Shown: piece by piece, positions 7,265 through 14,262 of the stretch
How positions within the stretch are numbered: position 1 is the first letter of the stretch
Layout: each line of letters opens with the position of its first letter
DNA from: a virus
IMG/VR virus record: IMGVR_UViG_3300022924_000001
Coordinates: 64,001 to 128,000 of that record
Length of the DNA stretch: 64,000 nucleotides
Direction: 5' to 3' (one strand)
Translations under genes and position numbers: made by a program
The notes under the pieces: generated by a model
Seen by the model: only the letters and a program-made list of their open reading frames with translations
Told to the model about the DNA's origin: nothing
Database searches by the model: none

Positions 7265-7413
7265 ATGACACACCACGTAAAAGTAACATTCTCGGAATCA
7301 GTACACCATTCAACGGTACAGAGCAAGAGGTAAGGAATTATTATGCTACAGGAAGATGGTTTAATATCGGTTTTGTAGATGATAATATGCCTGACTTAGA
7401 GTTTTTGGTTTAG
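7265..7413 (+). pseudogene. small phage gene broken by a frameshift
   Basis: The first frame (7265-7333) reads MTHHVKVTFSESVHH and then nonsense to a stop. A second frame reads FNGTEQEVRNYYATGRWF...LEFLV and ends at TAG (7411-7413) without its own start. Adding one T at 7309-7310 joins them into a coherent 49-residue protein. This is either a real mutation or an assembly indel. Confidence 0.6.
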
Positions 7414-7455
7414 TTTTTATTCCCCGGAATTTTAATAACCTTAAAAAATAACAGT

Positions 7456-7527
7456 ATGAACCCTATAAAACAGCTCATTGAACATCTGCACGCATTAGAA
7501 ATTAATTTTAAAGAAACAAATACCTAA
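7456..7527 (+). CDS. possible peptide (23 aa)
   Basis: Sits after a CCCCGG/A-rich motif (7422) and an A-rich leader like real neighbours; helical sequence MNPIKQLIEHLHALEI. The next start is four bases beyond its stop. Short, so uncertain. Confidence 0.4.
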   Translation: MNPIKQLIEHLHALEINFKETNT

Positions 7528-7531
7528 AAAC

Positions 7532-7762
7532 ATGGAAATAGTTAAAATACCCAAAGTAGAAGTACTTAATCTTATAAAAAAGGACACCTGTAAGTTTTAC
7601 GATTACGGCGGCTATAGAGATTTGACAGTTGATGTCGTTCTTGATAGTTATACAAGGTTTGAGCAGGATAATAATTATCTTTATCTTTCTTACTCTGATT
7701 TGGCTGAATTATTGTTTGTTGGCATACTCACTACAAATAATATAACATTTATAGTAATTTAG
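7532..7762 (+). CDS. hypothetical protein (76 aa)
   Basis: Alpha/beta protein with YDYGGYRDLTVDVVLDSYTRFEQD. Its C-terminus (FVGILTTNNITFIVI) is hydrophobic, but too short to call a membrane helix. Unassigned. Confidence 0.65.
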   Translation: MEIVKIPKVEVLNLIKKDTCKFYDYGGYRDLTVDVVLDSYTRFEQDNNYLYLSYSDLAELLFVGILTTNNITFIVI

Positions 7763-7804
7763 TTTTTATTCGCCGGCGATTTAACAATCAAAAAAATACA
7801 AATT

Positions 7805-8065
7805 ATGAAAACAATATTGACATTCGAACAAGCAAAAACAAAGTTTTTAAACGGTGGGGATATTTGGTGTGAAAGTGAAGTACTGACACAAGAGGATATC
7901 GATGAGAATGAGGAATATGAGGGTTACACAGCCGGAGATGTTTTATCCTACTGCATGAGCCTAGATTTAGGAGATAGTGTAGAGGATTTGGATGAGGAAA
8001 ACACTTACTTCCAAGATGAGGATGAGATAAGTTTATATCACGATTACATGGACAATAAAATATAA
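7805..8065 (+). CDS. hypothetical very acidic protein (86 aa)
   Basis: CGCCGGCG/A-rich motif lies 34 bases before the start. FEQAKTKFLNGGDIWCESEVL followed by aspartate/glutamate-rich sequence. Could be a DNA-mimic-like or Ca-binding-like protein by charge alone; no family named. Confidence 0.7.
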   Translation: MKTILTFEQAKTKFLNGGDIWCESEVLTQEDIDENEEYEGYTAGDVLSYCMSLDLGDSVEDLDEENTYFQDEDEISLYHDYMDNKI

Positions 8066-8070
8066 CAAAT

Positions 8071-8397
8071 ATGAACACAGATAAATTAATAGCATATAAA
8101 GATTTAGTAGTGGCTGAATTTATGGGTGTCATTTTTGACGACGATCAAAATGAATGGTATGATTCAGAAGAAGGCCTGTTTGTAGGAATTTGTTTGAATT
8201 ATAAGGACTCATGGAATTCATTAATGCCAGTAGTTGAGAAGATAGAATCTCTGGGATACAGGATTGTTATAGCAGAGAACCAAACAGATGTTTATAAGGA
8301 TTATGTAAACGTTATCCCTACAGTGGAATGCAATACAAAAATTCAAGCTGTGTATGAAGCGTGTCTATTGATTATAAACATAATCAAAAACAGCTAA
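8071..8397 (+). CDS. 'LMPVV' family phage protein (108 aa), copy 2
   Basis: Contains WNSLMPVVEKIESLGYRIVIA and a C-terminal EACLLIINIIKN helix, matching the protein at 829-1131. The N-terminal AEFMGVIFDDDQNEWYD is typical of this phage family in Bacteroidota. Function unknown; duplicated within the genome. Confidence 0.75.
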   Translation: MNTDKLIAYKDLVVAEFMGVIFDDDQNEWYDSEEGLFVGICLNYKDSWNSLMPVVEKIESLGYRIVIAENQTDVYKDYVNVIPTVECNTKIQAVYEACLLIINIIKNS

Positions 8398-8424
8398 CAA
8401 ATGTAATAGTGCAAATCAATTTTA

Positions 8425-8628
8425 GTGGCTGTAATACCCGATAATATGTTGGGAGATAACTTACCTACCATAATAGAAGTTCAGGCCTTAAAAACGCCAC
8501 AAACGCTTTATACAGGTACTATTCGAATCAATACAGATACTATCACTGAGAGAAAGGTAATAATTAAAAATAACAATCATGAAAATACTAGAAACAAAAG
8601 AAGATTTCTTAGAGATCAAAGCAGGTGA
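8425..8628 (+). CDS. doubtful frame (67 aa, GTG start)
   Basis: The only frame in the 180-base space after 8397. It needs a GTG start (or ATG at 8446) and runs 50 bases into the next gene, becoming a basic low-complexity tail there. The segment 8425-8550 might be a decayed gene. I would not rely on it. Confidence 0.2.
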   Translation: MAVIPDNMLGDNLPTIIEVQALKTPQTLYTGTIRINTDTITERKVIIKNNNHENTRNKRRFLRDQSR

Positions 8629-8887
8629 CAGAATACACCACATCACAGACAGTCACAGAGGATATGTATATGCAGGAGCACACCCTCAAAAACATTGTGA
8701 AAAATATTTTATAGCTATAAGCGGAGGAAGTGTAGTTGATGCCAGCGTAGATAAATACCCGACAGAGGATTATAAAGACGGGATATGGACAATTGGTTAT
8801 GACAGTAAAGAAGTTGGTGAGCTAATCAAGAATAATCTGTTAGAAAGAATAAAATCTGTAGAGAACACATATGGAAATGAATCATAA
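8579..8887 (+). CDS. hypothetical protein (102 aa)
   Basis: Starts after a normal A-rich leader (aattaaaaataacaatc). DFLEIKAGDRIHHITDSHRGYVYAG looks like a small beta-barrel (SH3-like) N-terminus; the C-terminal helix KEVGELIKNNLLERI follows. Unassigned. Confidence 0.7.
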   Translation: MKILETKEDFLEIKAGDRIHHITDSHRGYVYAGAHPQKHCEKYFIAISGGSVVDASVDKYPTEDYKDGIWTIGYDSKEVGELIKNNLLERIKSVENTYGNES

Positions 8888-9008
8888 AAATTATATAGTT
8901 TATACACCGGCAGGTAACATATACTGTGAGACAGCTAGTGAGGCGAGAGAATACTATTCGTTATACGGTTATCCTTATAACAAATTGAGCGAAAATGAAC
9001 GGTTTTAA
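8871..9008 (+). CDS. hypothetical protein (45 aa)
   Basis: Overlaps the preceding gene by 17 bases. Aromatic-rich (YIVYTPAGNIYCETASEAREYYSLYGYPY); the tail resembles sequence in phage proteins that bind by a tyrosine-rich strand. Unassigned. Confidence 0.55.
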   Translation: MEMNHKNYIVYTPAGNIYCETASEAREYYSLYGYPYNKLSENERF

Positions 9009-9023
9009 ACAAATAACAAAAAC

Positions 9024-9206
9024 ATGAAAGAAATAATTTTCCAAATACTACAGGATGAAACTTTGCACACTTTGGATGCAGGTTCAGGAGAAAGAATCAT
9101 ATACTTTACAGATTCAGAAGGTATAAAAATACAGCACATGAAAGATTTCCTTGATAACATGGCTCAGAGAATTGAAAGCGCTATAAATGGAACGGACTTA
9201 GGATAA
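9024..9206 (+). CDS. 'MKEIIFQ' family protein (60 aa), copy 2
   Basis: Paralogue of 3446-3631 with the same MKEIIFQ start, RIIYFTDSEGIK core and MAQRIESAI helix; 21 identical bases at the gene start. Function unknown. Confidence 0.75.
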   Translation: MKEIIFQILQDETLHTLDAGSGERIIYFTDSEGIKIQHMKDFLDNMAQRIESAINGTDLG

Positions 9207-9249
9207 ACAGATTTGCCGCCAAATAAACAACAATTAAAAAACAAAAATT

Positions 9250-9483
9250 ATGACAGGAACAATAAGAAGAGTTGGAAACTTCTACCTATTCAAAAATGAT
9301 TCAAGTAATCCGCCAACATATTATATTGATAATGGTTTAGATGTGAGTGATGATTTCGGACTTCAAGAAAAGGACAGGTTAATGGAATTGAGTGACAAGG
9401 AATTTATATCAGAATGTATCGCTGCGCCGCAAATTAAAAAAAACAAATATGAAAGCATTACAACACTTAGAATCAGAAATTAA
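9250..9483 (+). CDS. hypothetical protein (77 aa)
   Basis: GCCGCC/A-rich motif 35 bases upstream. RRVGNFYLFKNDSS is followed by an acidic helix. The last 12 codons overlap the next gene in another frame and read as low-quality sequence, so the true end may have shifted. Confidence 0.55.
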   Translation: MTGTIRRVGNFYLFKNDSSNPPTYYIDNGLDVSDDFGLQEKDRLMELSDKEFISECIAAPQIKKNKYESITTLRIRN

Positions 9484-9679
9484 TACAGCACCGTTAACAC
9501 CAATTCAATTTACAGGGATTTTGCGTGCAATGGAAAAGTATAAAGAAGAGCAACTGAAGCATGCATTTAAGGCAGGTTTTTACAGCTATGAAGAAGTAGA
9601 CAGAAACTACGACCCATCAGAACAATTAGAGGGTTTTAATGAAGCTTGGAACGAGTATAAACAAGAATGTAATTTATAA
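9449..9679 (+). CDS. hypothetical protein (76 aa)
   Basis: Start chosen at 9449, after CGCCGC + A-rich leader, instead of the in-frame ATG at 9392 inside the previous gene. Helical throughout; KHAFKAGFYSYEEV ... FNEAWNEYKQE resembles the 'A..aG......f...W..yk' tail common in phage small proteins. Confidence 0.65.
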   Translation: MKALQHLESEINTAPLTPIQFTGILRAMEKYKEEQLKHAFKAGFYSYEEVDRNYDPSEQLEGFNEAWNEYKQECNL

Positions 9680-9686
9680 TGAAATT

Positions 9687-10265
9687 ATGACACTTAAAGA
9701 CATTGAAAAAGAGTATATCATACGTAAATATGAAGATAAATACTTAGTCTCTTCTAAAGAGGTTGGTAACTCCAGAATGGTTCATAAATATCTGTGCAGC
9801 TTGACCAAGGTTAAAAACGGTTTTGTAGTTGGTGGTTTTTCTGCGGCGAAAAATATTGAAACCCTAAAATCCAATATAGAGCAATACGTAAAAGAGCTGG
9901 GTTATGATTCAGAATATGATTATCCCATATGGAAAAAAGGGCTGAAAGAGGATTTGATGGTACACGATTACCTTACATCGATAGGTTTTAGAAATAAAAA
10001 CGGGGAGAGTTATACATCTACAATTGAAAGTATTTATGGAGGAGAAATCAGTGAGATACGACTGTGGTTTAGAGGATTGGATCCACATGGGTGTAATGAA
10101 TTACCAGCAGAAGTAAAAATATGTGCTTCAACTGAGAGCTTTGCTTGGACAGAAGTAAAAGTAAAGAGAGATTTTGACAGCATTAAAGGAGGTATAAAAA
10201 GCCTATTAAGACCGTTCTATGAAGCAATATTATTTGAAACACAATCTAAATTAGATGAATTATGA
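9687..10265 (+). CDS. hypothetical protein (192 aa)
   Basis: Start at 9687 follows 'aatgaaatt', seven bases after the preceding stop; an in-frame ATG at 9639 would overlap. Soluble alpha/beta protein with a clear N-terminal beta segment (EYIIRKYEDKYLVSSKEV) and a C-terminal helical end. It overlaps the following membrane protein by four bases. No family recognised. Confidence 0.75.
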   Translation: MTLKDIEKEYIIRKYEDKYLVSSKEVGNSRMVHKYLCSLTKVKNGFVVGGFSAAKNIETLKSNIEQYVKELGYDSEYDYPIWKKGLKEDLMVHDYLTSIGFRNKNGESYTSTIESIYGGEISEIRLWFRGLDPHGCNELPAEVKICASTESFAWTEVKVKRDFDSIKGGIKSLLRPFYEAILFETQSKLDEL

Positions 10266-10591
10266 TTATACTACCGATATTGACAGGAATGTTTTTAATA
10301 CTGTTTTTTGTATTTCTAATTATAAATATTTTAATTCCCGGCAAAAGACTTCTGCATCTTACTGGAACCATGGCAGTATTAACGCTAATTACATTTTTTC
10401 TTGCTATATTTAGTTACCCAAATGAGGAAGAAGTTAAAAGTGAAGGATTTAAATTCCCGCAAGAAAACAACAAACCGACTTATCAGGTTGAAATAATAAA
10501 TCAAGACAGTGTATACGTACTAACAGATACAGGTAAAGTAAAGACACATATTGATTCAATAGGAAAAACAATTACAAAAGATAATTTGTAA
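10262..10591 (+). CDS. membrane protein with two transmembrane helices (109 aa)
   Basis: Two hydrophobic spans, about residues 3-27 and 34-53, then a soluble C-terminal domain of about 55 residues (beta-like: YQVEIINQDSVYVLTDTGKVKTHI). The domain would lie on one side of the inner membrane. Translation coupled to the preceding gene (ATGA). Could act in superinfection control or lysis; no motif supports either. Confidence 0.65.
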   Translation: MIILPILTGMFLILFFVFLIINILIPGKRLLHLTGTMAVLTLITFFLAIFSYPNEEEVKSEGFKFPQENNKPTYQVEIINQDSVYVLTDTGKVKTHIDSIGKTITKDNL

Positions 10592-10594
10592 ATA

Positions 10595-10738
10595 ATGCAG
10601 GCTAAAATAAAAAACACAACAAAATACTTTGAAGCAAAACTCAAAGGAAAAGTTAACGGAGAGAACTATTACATATTAAAAATCAATAATTGCGTATCAG
10701 GTTACTTCGAATCAGCTTTAGAATTTAAACAAAATTAA
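10595..10738 (+). CDS. hypothetical basic protein (47 aa)
   Basis: Lysine-rich beta protein (KNTTKYFEAKLKGKVNGENYYILKINN). Four bases after the membrane-protein gene and one base before the next start. Unassigned. Confidence 0.55.
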   Translation: MQAKIKNTTKYFEAKLKGKVNGENYYILKINNCVSGYFESALEFKQN

Positions 10739-10739
10739 A

Positions 10740-10889
10740 ATGACACAAACACAACTACTTAAATTTTTAAAGGAAAATTCGCCGCTTAAAAAAGACATAG
10801 CAGAAAAATTGATTGGCTACGGAAAGCACGAAAAAACTTTATTAAGAAAAAGACTTATAACAATTACAAATAATTTAATAACAGTATAG
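10740..10889 (+). CDS. winged-helix-like basic protein (49 aa)
   Basis: TQLLKFLKENSPLKKDIAEKLIGYGKHEKTLLRKRLITITNN has helix-turn-helix spacing with a basic recognition helix. Probably DNA-binding by composition only. It contains an internal CGCCGC/A-rich motif (10780). Confidence 0.5.
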   Translation: MTQTQLLKFLKENSPLKKDIAEKLIGYGKHEKTLLRKRLITITNNLITV

Positions 10890-10892
10890 GAG

Positions 10893-11117
10893 ATGGAAAA
10901 TAAAAAAGAATGTGATTGCTATTATACCAAGTTTTGTAAGAGCACTCACTTAGACGATAAAACATATTGTAGAGACAGTGATACTCCCAACATACAAACG
11001 CAAGAAACTTGGGATGATATAATCAAAGGCTTTATTAAAGATACTAGTGGTGCAGCAGTTGAACTTTTAAAAAGACATCTAAAACAAAACTATCAAGTAC
11101 CTAAACCACTAAAATAA
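10893..11117 (+). CDS. cysteine-containing hypothetical protein (74 aa)
   Basis: The N-terminus holds four cysteines (ECDCYYTKFCKS and YCRD), possibly a small metal site, then a helix (EAVELLKRHLKQNY-like). Four-base spacing to the gene upstream. Unassigned. Confidence 0.6.
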   Translation: MENKKECDCYYTKFCKSTHLDDKTYCRDSDTPNIQTQETWDDIIKGFIKDTSGAAVELLKRHLKQNYQVPKPLK

Positions 11118-11123
11118 AATATT

Positions 11124-11690
11124 ATGAAAAACATTTATGTAGAAGCCCTGACTACAGAGCATGGGAAAAAAATTATACAACAGTTTGTGACGTTAGGAGT
11201 AGATACTCTTGGTTGTACTGGAAGCCGTTCGAGGAGTGATTATGTTACTGATAGATTTTATGGTGTTAACGAACAAGGTAAGTTTGATGTTGTAATAGAA
11301 AAGGAAGCTAGGAAAGGAACTATAATCACTTTAGAGGAACTTCAAAAAATTAATAAAAAACAGAAAACAGAAAAAATGGAAAACCTTAAAAAAGCATTAG
11401 TCACAAAAGAGTTAGTGGTTAACGGAGTTAACAGAACAATCACAGTGATAGTGGTTAGCGATGGAAAAAATATAAGGACAGGATATGCAGTTCGTCTTCC
11501 TAGAGATGAAGAGAATGCTGATATGGCATACAAAATAGCATTGGGTAGGGCATTGAAAGAAAAAACAAATCTTACTCCTGATATGACATTAGGAAATGGA
11601 ATGGATAAAAAGTATATTCTTTATGCTATTGCCGAGGAGATTATCAGAAACATCGACCGTGGTTTGGTAGTTATAAAAGGCATAAAATAA
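11124..11690 (+). CDS. hypothetical two-part protein (188 aa)
   Basis: Residues 1-75 form an alpha/beta N-terminal part. After a lysine-rich linker (NKKQKTEKMENLKK, about 76-92) comes a second domain with beta strands (ELVVNGVNRTITVIVVSDG) and an acidic/helical end. The internal ATG at the linker could start a second product. No family recognised. Confidence 0.7.
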   Translation: MKNIYVEALTTEHGKKIIQQFVTLGVDTLGCTGSRSRSDYVTDRFYGVNEQGKFDVVIEKEARKGTIITLEELQKINKKQKTEKMENLKKALVTKELVVNGVNRTITVIVVSDGKNIRTGYAVRLPRDEENADMAYKIALGRALKEKTNLTPDMTLGNGMDKKYILYAIAEEIIRNIDRGLVVIKGIK

Positions 11691-11701
11691 AAAATACTAA
11701 A

Positions 11702-11929
11702 ATGATACCCTATCATGAACTGGATAGACATTTCAAAACCCCTAAAAATTGGGGTAAGGTTTCTTGGCGCTATAAAAGAATTCCACGAAAAGATAAAAAG
11801 AGGTTAAATAAAATAGAATTTGAGTTTAAGGACTTGGCATATGAACAAAAAAGATGGATGAGTTTAAATCCTGATTACAGACGATATTTAATTAAGATGA
11901 TAAATTTACAAAATGAAAACACACTTTAA
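11702..11929 (+). CDS. hypothetical basic protein (75 aa)
   Basis: Very basic and aromatic (FKTPKNWGKVSWRYKRIPRKDKKRLNKIEFEFK); likely binds nucleic acid by charge. Seventeen-base overlap with the next gene. Unassigned. Confidence 0.6.
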   Translation: MIPYHELDRHFKTPKNWGKVSWRYKRIPRKDKKRLNKIEFEFKDLAYEQKRWMSLNPDYRRYLIKMINLQNENTL

Positions 11930-12134
11930 TATATTTAACGATGAATACGCAGAGACAGATTACTGCGGGATATACATAAATGACCAGCATATAAATATAA
12001 GTTCTGATTTTGAAGATGTCGATTGCAAAAAATGCATAAAACTAAAATACAGAGCCTTTGAGGAAAGAAAGAGCCTGTTAGAAAGCGAAATAGAGTTTAT
12101 GTCAGGATTTATAAATTTTACAGAAAATGAGTAA
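11913..12134 (+). CDS. hypothetical acidic protein (73 aa)
   Basis: Acidic, with three cysteines (YCGIYIND, DCKKCIKL) that might bind a metal. Overlaps the basic protein before it and the membrane peptide after it. Function unknown. Confidence 0.6.
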   Translation: MKTHFNIFNDEYAETDYCGIYINDQHINISSDFEDVDCKKCIKLKYRAFEERKSLLESEIEFMSGFINFTENE

Positions 12135-12285
12135 TCCACCGGAACCTTGTGTACCACACTCAAAATGTTGGTGTGAGCAGCATCCAAACAACCCTAATTG
12201 TACAACAGCAGTACCTATTGATAATAACATATTTATATTGGTGGTTGTAGGACTATTATTTGCACTAAAAAGACTAAAACTATGA
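12127..12285 (+). CDS. cysteine-rich small membrane protein (52 aa)
   Basis: Five cysteines in the first 25 residues (EPCVPHSKCWCEQHP), a PID motif and one C-terminal membrane helix (NNIFILVVVGLLFALKRL). This 'P-rich/Cys-rich, PiDdn, helix, basic tail' layout resembles very small membrane proteins found in Flavobacteriia genomes and phages. Overlaps genes on both sides by 8 and 4 bases. Confidence 0.6.
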   Translation: MSNPPEPCVPHSKCWCEQHPNNPNCTTAVPIDNNIFILVVVGLLFALKRLKL

Positions 12286-12315
12286 CACTCTCAGTAACAG
12301 AAGGAAATGAAGTAT

Positions 12316-12423
12316 ATGAACGGAAAATTAATACATAAAACTAGAACAGATAATTCAGAATCCGGCGTAACATTCGACGTTATGAATTATAGGAGACAAG
12401 ATTCACTAAAATCAATTAAATAA
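12316..12423 (+). CDS. possible small basic protein (35 aa)
   Basis: Starts ATG at 12316 and ends at a TAA whose last base is the A of the next ATG. A competing 18-codon frame (12282-12338) overlaps it, so only one of the two, or neither, may be used. Confidence 0.4.
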   Translation: MNGKLIHKTRTDNSESGVTFDVMNYRRQDSLKSIK

Positions 12424-12620
12424 TGAAAACAACAACAGACATTAACGGATGGATTAAAATTAAAGACCAAATAGATGTAGATAATTTACCTCACGAATGG
12501 TACTTGGTGTATGACAAGAGGGGGTATAAATATGAGGTACACAGAGAAGACATACAGTTTGATTTTCATACCCATTACAGGAAAATAAATGAAATACCCG
12601 ATCCTTTAGATTTAGACTGA
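12423..12620 (+). CDS. hypothetical protein (65 aa)
   Basis: DINGWIKIKDQIDVDNLPHEWYLVYDKRGYKYEV resembles a small beta domain with conserved aromatic residues common in phages. Starts at the stop of the previous frame (TAATG). Unassigned. Confidence 0.65.
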   Translation: MKTTTDINGWIKIKDQIDVDNLPHEWYLVYDKRGYKYEVHREDIQFDFHTHYRKINEIPDPLDLD

Positions 12621-12683
12621 TAAACACAAATAAACAATCCTTTTTATTATCATTACAATATTAATACTTAATAATTAAAAACC

Positions 12684-13232
12684 ATGAATTTAAGACTATC
12701 AATAATAGTGGCATTACTTTCATTACAGACAGTGGCTGCACAGGACAATTACATAGGATTCTCAGCAGGATCCGACATTAAAAACGCCGGAAAAGACTTA
12801 ATATTTCAGGTAAATATGGTGAGTAGCGACGTAGAGATAAATGCAAGTTACGAATCACATGCAGCTCTTGATTTCACGAAATACAGTTTTGGACTGGGTT
12901 ATCATTTTCCTTTGTACGCATATCCATTTGGAAATGAGGTTCGCACTGTTTTTGTACCGTCAATAGAACCGAGTCTGATTAACAGGACAGGGGATTGGGG
13001 TGGAGGATTAGACCAAAATGAAACCAGCAGTCATTTGAGTATAGGATTGAATTTGGCACTACAGTGGAGTATAAATGACTATTTGTCAGTTGAATATTGT
13101 TTTAATGCTTTACCTAGAACAGATTTAAAGACAAAATACCCCGATAGTATAAAAAACTACACAAATATAGGCGGAGTTCCTATTGTAGGCTCAAATTTTC
13201 TCAAAATTGTGTATAAAATACAAATGAATTAA
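12684..13232 (+). CDS. secreted/outer-membrane beta-barrel-like protein (182 aa)
   Basis: A typical signal peptide (MNLRLSIIVALLSLQTVAA, cleavage after AAQ at about residue 20) is followed by alternating hydrophobic/polar strands with glycine and aromatic residues (YIGFSAGSD, FGLGYHFPL, LNLALQWSINDYLSVEY), ending in an amphipathic strand (FLKIVYKIQMN). This is what a small 8-strand outer-membrane barrel looks like. In an infected cell it could alter the surface, for example to block superinfection; that role is inferred. A 60-base leader without a motif precedes it and a promoter plus tRNA-like gene follow. Confidence 0.7.
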   Translation: MNLRLSIIVALLSLQTVAAQDNYIGFSAGSDIKNAGKDLIFQVNMVSSDVEINASYESHAALDFTKYSFGLGYHFPLYAYPFGNEVRTVFVPSIEPSLINRTGDWGGGLDQNETSSHLSIGLNLALQWSINDYLSVEYCFNALPRTDLKTKYPDSIKNYTNIGGVPIVGSNFLKIVYKIQMN

Positions 13233-13241
13233 CTATCTTTG
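13207..13241 (+). promoter_or_regulatory. promoter for the tRNA-like gene
   Basis: TATCTTTG (13234-13241) matches TAnnTTTG, with TTG at 13207-13209, 24 bases upstream. It lies 11 bases ahead of the first tRNA base, which suits direct transcription of a short RNA, and overlaps the end of the barrel-protein gene. Confidence 0.55.
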
Positions 13242-13252
13242 TATTATGAAAA

Positions 13253-13452
13253 GGGATAGTGGCGGAATTGGTAGACGCTAGCTTATGGGGCAAGATAGGA
13301 TTGAGGAAAGAAGATTGGGGTACACAAGTCTAGTAAATACCCGTTACCCAATTCAATCCTTTAAAGTTGATGAAAATATTAACCAGTATCCTTGTACGAG
13401 TGTAGACTAACATCAACCATATATCGTAAAGGTTCGAATCCTTTCTATCCCA
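13253..13452 (+). tRNA. tRNA(Leu)-like gene with a ~115-130 nt structured insertion
   Basis: The 5' part is a complete acceptor half and D-arm of leucine type (GGGATAG 13253-13259; GCG/CGC D-stem 13262-13278 around GAATTGGTAGA). The 3' part is a complete T-arm (AAAGG-TTCGAAT-CCTTT, 13428-13444), acceptor strand CTATCCC (13445-13451) and discriminator A; CCA is not encoded. Between them lie about 150 bases instead of about 45. AGCTT/AAGAT (13280-13296, one mismatch) can form an anticodon arm whose loop would read GGG. The remainder pairs into AGGATTGA/TCAATCCT (13297-13304 with 13353-13360), ATTGGG/CCCAAT, GTTGATG/CATCAAC (13366-13372 with 13411-13417) and a crossing AGTCTA/TAGACT (13327-13332 with 13403-13408). 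It may be an intron, an enlarged variable arm or a tmRNA-like molecule; which is undecided. Confidence 0.7.
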
Positions 13453-13495
13453 CAATAATAAAAAATCCGGCTTAAAAACCATAAACCAAAACAAC

Positions 13496-13648
13496 ATGGA
13501 AATATACAAAACAGTAGGAGAGACAAGTAATACTACAACATTCTTATCCTTTGAAAGAGCAATAGAAGAAAGCCTGTCAATTAGTAGTAGGGGTAAGCAG
13601 CCTTTAGGATACCAAGTAACAGAACAGGGAATAATATTAATGTGGTAA
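13496..13648 (+). CDS. hypothetical protein (50 aa)
   Basis: Follows the tRNA-like gene after a CCGGC/A-rich motif. MEIYKTVGETSNTTTFLSFERAIEESLSIS suggests a small strand-helix unit. Its stop overlaps the next start (TAATG). Unassigned. Confidence 0.6.
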   Translation: MEIYKTVGETSNTTTFLSFERAIEESLSISSRGKQPLGYQVTEQGIILMW

Positions 13649-13812
13649 TGATAGGAAATATATACACAGGAATAGGAACATCAGGTCAATCCAAAGATAA
13701 AGTTATTACGGGAGTATTAGAGTCGTATGTACCTGAATGGGATGAGGCTGTATTGAGGGATGTAAAAAATAGAATCCATGCGGTAAGCTATAAATCATTA
13801 GAGAAATTATGA
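13648..13812 (+). CDS. hypothetical protein (54 aa)
   Basis: Overlaps one base with the gene upstream and four with that downstream. Glycine-rich start (GNIYTGIGTSGQSKDKV), then helices. No family recognised. Confidence 0.6.
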   Translation: MIGNIYTGIGTSGQSKDKVITGVLESYVPEWDEAVLRDVKNRIHAVSYKSLEKL

Positions 13813-14012
13813 AACAGATAGGATACAGAATAAACTTTGTAATAACTTATCCTAGTGGGGCACAATCAAAATACCCCCATTGGAATTATAAAATATATGA
13901 CAGTATAAAAATAGCAGAACAAGCTATTTCACATATAGTAAGGGATTCGGGTATTGTGGGCACAACATGTTTTGAATTTGAACCAATTTATGTAGATAAT
14001 GGAACTAATTAA
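13809..14012 (+). CDS. hypothetical protein (67 aa)
   Basis: Four-base overlap with the gene before, fourteen with the gene after. Beta/alpha with FVITYPSGAQSKYPHWNYKIYDS. Unassigned. Confidence 0.6.
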   Translation: MKQIGYRINFVITYPSGAQSKYPHWNYKIYDSIKIAEQAISHIVRDSGIVGTTCFEFEPIYVDNGTN

Positions 14013-14262
14013 GAATAACGGTAATATAAGGGAGACATACGGATTTTACCAAGCAGGCTCAACATTTTTTCTTGACAAATACTTACTTGAAGAAAAGCCA
14101 GCTGGAAAACGAAAGTACCAAACAATAAAATATTGGGATAGGCTTTTTAACAGATATTCCACAATTGTAGAAGAGGATATCCCTTGGGACGATACTATAA
14201 TAAATGAAGTATATGAATTAGCCTGTAAACAAATAAAAATAAAGAAATGGGAGAACAATTAA
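13999..14262 (+). CDS. hypothetical protein (87 aa)
   Basis: Basic and aromatic; KRKYQTIKYWDRLFNRYSTIVEEDIPWDD. Overlaps neighbouring genes at both ends, typical of a coupled operon. Unassigned. Confidence 0.6.
   Translation: MELIKNNGNIRETYGFYQAGSTFFLDKYLLEEKPAGKRKYQTIKYWDRLFNRYSTIVEEDIPWDDTIINEVYELACKQIKIKKWENN

Noticed and set aside
13285-13410. 41-codon open frame within the tRNA-like insert as a protein gene
   Set aside because: No A-rich leader, and it lies inside strongly paired RNA; an open run of this size is not rare. Kept only as a remark on the RNA.
13253-13452. Standard group I intron in tRNA(Leu)
   Set aside because: GTTGATG/CATCAAC next to AGACTA resembles P3/P7, but the partner of AGACTA lies upstream instead of downstream and there is no room for P4-P6, so the normal topology fails.
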